From: CBDATB01 sp965199745
GTDB lineage: Bacteria > Bacteroidota > Bacteroidia > Cytophagales > Flammeovirgaceae
DNA: 64,000 nt
NCBI GenBank assembly: GCA_965199745.1
Contig: CBDATB010000013.1
Location: forward strand, 496,001 to 560,000
Direction of reading: 5' to 3'
Shown here: piece after piece, positions 62,620 to 64,000 of the stretch
Layout of the letters: the number at the start of each line of letters is the position of its first letter
How positions within the stretch are numbered: position 1 is the stretch's first letter
Program-made: the position numbers and the translations under genes
Notes under the pieces: model-generated
What the model was told of the DNA's origin: nothing
Databases searched by the model: none
The model's input: only the letters and a program-made list of their open reading frames with translations

Positions 62620-62988
62620 ATGAGAAAGTCAAGTAAATATATTGTAAATGAAAGAGTTAGTAAGGTAGCAGAGCAACTAATTGAGGGTCAAGGTAGAAAA
62701 TGTATAATTCTCTATGGTACAGAGGAATGGGGAGTAAGTGAGAGACAAATAGACAAGTACATAGCCAAAGCCAGAGATTTAATACAAAAAGAGAACTCCA
62801 AAAACATAGACTTTGAATTATCAAAAGCATTAAGGAGAAATGAGTATCTGTATAGAAAATCCATAGAGGCAAAAGATTACAAATTAGTCCTTTTAGTCAA
62901 TAGAGAACTAACCCAACTGCAAGGATTATATAAAATCAAGGTAGAGCATTCAGGCAATATAGAGTTTGTGAGCAATATACCAGACTAA
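62620..62988 (+). CDS. terS: Terminase small subunit-like protein
   Basis: A 122-residue protein with an N-terminal helix-turn-helix region (VAEQLIEGQGRKCIILYGTE, EWGVSERQIDKYIAKARDLI) followed by helices (NIDFELSKALRRNEYLYRKS) and a short C-terminal tail. This is the normal build of phage small terminases that recognise the packaging site. The assignment rests mainly on the large terminase that follows with overlapping stop/start (62986-62990). Confidence 0.7.
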   Translation: MRKSSKYIVNERVSKVAEQLIEGQGRKCIILYGTEEWGVSERQIDKYIAKARDLIQKENSKNIDFELSKALRRNEYLYRKSIEAKDYKLVLLVNRELTQLQGLYKIKVEHSGNIEFVSNIPD

Positions 62989-64000
62989 TGAAAATAGACT
63001 TTTCAAAATACTATCAACCTAAGCCCAAACAATCCCTTGCCCATTCTAATAGGGCTAAATACCTCCTCTATGGTGGAAGTATGGGAAGCGGTAAGAGTTG
63101 GTTTTTATGTGCAGAAGCTATCAAAAACGCTATGATGTTTGAGGGTAATAGACTGGTAATAATCAGAAAAGAATTATCAGTATTGAGGAGGACTATACTT
63201 GTCTCCTTTTTCTCCATTTGCCCTCCTCAAATAATCAAAAACTACAATCAAAGCAGTTTAGTAATAACTTTCATCAATGGGTCTGTATTGACCTTTTTAG
63301 AGGCTAATATTGCCAAAGACCCACTACTAAATAAGCTGAAAGGTTTAGAGATAGGTTGGGCAGGGATAGATGAGGCAAATGAGGTTTCTTTAGGAGCCTA
63401 CCAAATCCTAAAAACAAGGCTAAGGTGGATATTGCCTAATGGCAATAAACCCAGATATGAAATAAGGCTGACCAGTAATCCAGAGAATTGTTGGCTTATT
63501 CCTACTTTCATTCAATCCAATAACCCTAATGAGGTCTATATACAAGCCCTCACAAGTGATAATTTTTCAGAGGATAGTGAGTATTACCAAAGCCTGAAAG
63601 AAGCCTTTAAGGACAGCCCCCAGATGCTCCAAAAATACCTTTATGGGGATTGGTCAATGATTGACACAATAAACCAGTTAATCCCCTCTAAATCGCTTGA
63701 AAACGCTTCAAAAAGAGTAGAGCAGGAATATGGCTATATCAGTCTGGGAATAGATGTAGCCAGATATGGGGAGGATAGAACCGTTTTTGTGATTTTAGTT
63801 TTAGGCAATATAGAACTCATAGAGAGCTACCAACAAACCTCCACCAACCAAGTAGTAACCAGAGCCGTTGAACTGATACAGGAGTACAATATTGACCCCA
63901 AACACGTGGGAATAGATGCGGTGGGTGTGGGTACTGGAGTAATAGACCAATTCAAAGGAATGGGCTACAATGTAATGCAAATTGTAGGAGGTGCAAAACC
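62988..64000 (+). CDS. terL: Phage terminase large subunit (partial, runs off the window)
   Basis: DNA-packaging motor. From the ATG at 62988 the frame stays open to the window end (337 codons). Walker A YGGSMGSGKSWFLCAEA, Walker B GWAGIDEANEV and coupling motif LTSNPENCW are clear. The RNase H-like nuclease domain begins with SLGIDVARYGEDRTVFVILV and VGIDAVGVGTGVIDQF. This supports a phage or phage-satellite origin of the element. The portal, capsid and other structural genes, if any, lie outside the window. Confidence 0.9.
   Translation, partial: MKIDFSKYYQPKPKQSLAHSNRAKYLLYGGSMGSGKSWFLCAEAIKNAMMFEGNRLVIIRKELSVLRRTILVSFFSICPPQIIKNYNQSSLVITFINGSVLTFLEANIAKDPLLNKLKGLEIGWAGIDEANEVSLGAYQILKTRLRWILPNGNKPRYEIRLTSNPENCWLIPTFIQSNNPNEVYIQALTSDNFSEDSEYYQSLKEAFKDSPQMLQKYLYGDWSMIDTINQLIPSKSLENASKRVEQEYGYISLGIDVARYGEDRTVFVILVLGNIELIESYQQTSTNQVVTRAVELIQEYNIDPKHVGIDAVGVGTGVIDQFKGMGYNVMQIVGGAK

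Noticed and set aside
1..64000. CRISPR array
   Set aside because: No regularly spaced short repeats were seen; the only repeat pair is the two-copy element at 61549 and 62549.

Overview
The window comes from a low-GC member of the Bacteroidota, most likely Cytophagales-like. Supporting signs are several candidate promoters with the Bacteroidota TAnnTTTG -7 box, a type III glutamine synthetase, TrpB2, a DUF4837 lipoprotein, an FtsZ with the Bacteroidota-type C-terminus, a TonB-dependent receptor and a two-gene PhoR/PhoB-like system. Assignment below phylum is inference.

Layout. 1-4.9 kb: seryl-tRNA synthetase (cut by the window edge), a HisA-like TIM barrel, and ftsA-ftsZ. 4.9-8.1 kb: a gene graveyard holding pieces of a catabolic cluster around one intact succinate-semialdehyde dehydrogenase. 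8.2-25.4 kb: a TonB-dependent receptor diverging from a long [NiFe]-hydrogenase locus. The locus runs: small subunit, five tiny single-pass membrane proteins, large subunit, a protease-like protein, a winged-helix/Cys-rich protein, a Rieske-like protein, a LolA-like lipoprotein, the maturation protease, a second LolA-like membrane-anchored protein, a CooC-like ATPase and hypC. A TetR regulator follows, then hypF-hypD-hypE. 25.5-51.2 kb: ordinary chromosome (ribF, purA, trpB2, lpxH, a two-component pair, a PPIase, GlcNAc kinase and murQ, rpsU, a SpoIIE phosphatase, gyrA, a TPR protein, glnN, a proline tRNA, murC, ftsQ). 51.3-58.7 kb: a decayed defence region with a broken toxin-antitoxin pair, two separate type I restriction-modification remnants and nuclease-like fragments. 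58.7-64 kb: the start of an integrated element with tyrosine integrase, excisionase-like HTH protein, phage-type Rep, small terminase and large terminase (runs off the window).

The most unusual system is the hydrogenase locus. The catalytic subunits resemble the cytoplasmic high-affinity (group 1h/1l-like) oxygen-tolerant enzymes: no Tat signal, and L1/L2 nickel motifs RACGVCGGVH and DPCMPCTTH. Five paralogue-like single-TM proteins sit between the two catalytic genes, one ending in CxxCxxCH. Two LolA-like lipid-binding-type proteins flank the maturation protease, and a CooC-like ATPase lies where nickel insertion proteins (HypA/HypB, not seen here) would be expected. A reasonable hypothesis is a membrane-docking and quinone-handling scaffold around a soluble hydrogenase, in the spirit of HucM of Huc but built from unrelated parts. 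Perfect palindromes in the two divergent intergenic regions suggest local regulation, one probably by the TetR protein.

A second theme is reading-frame damage. hypE, purA, the PPIase, the GlcNAc kinase and the SpoIIE phosphatase are each broken by single-base indels, mostly in A/T runs, which suggests sequencing or assembly error. The hsd genes also carry true nonsense changes and a probable internal deletion, so that region is genuinely decaying.
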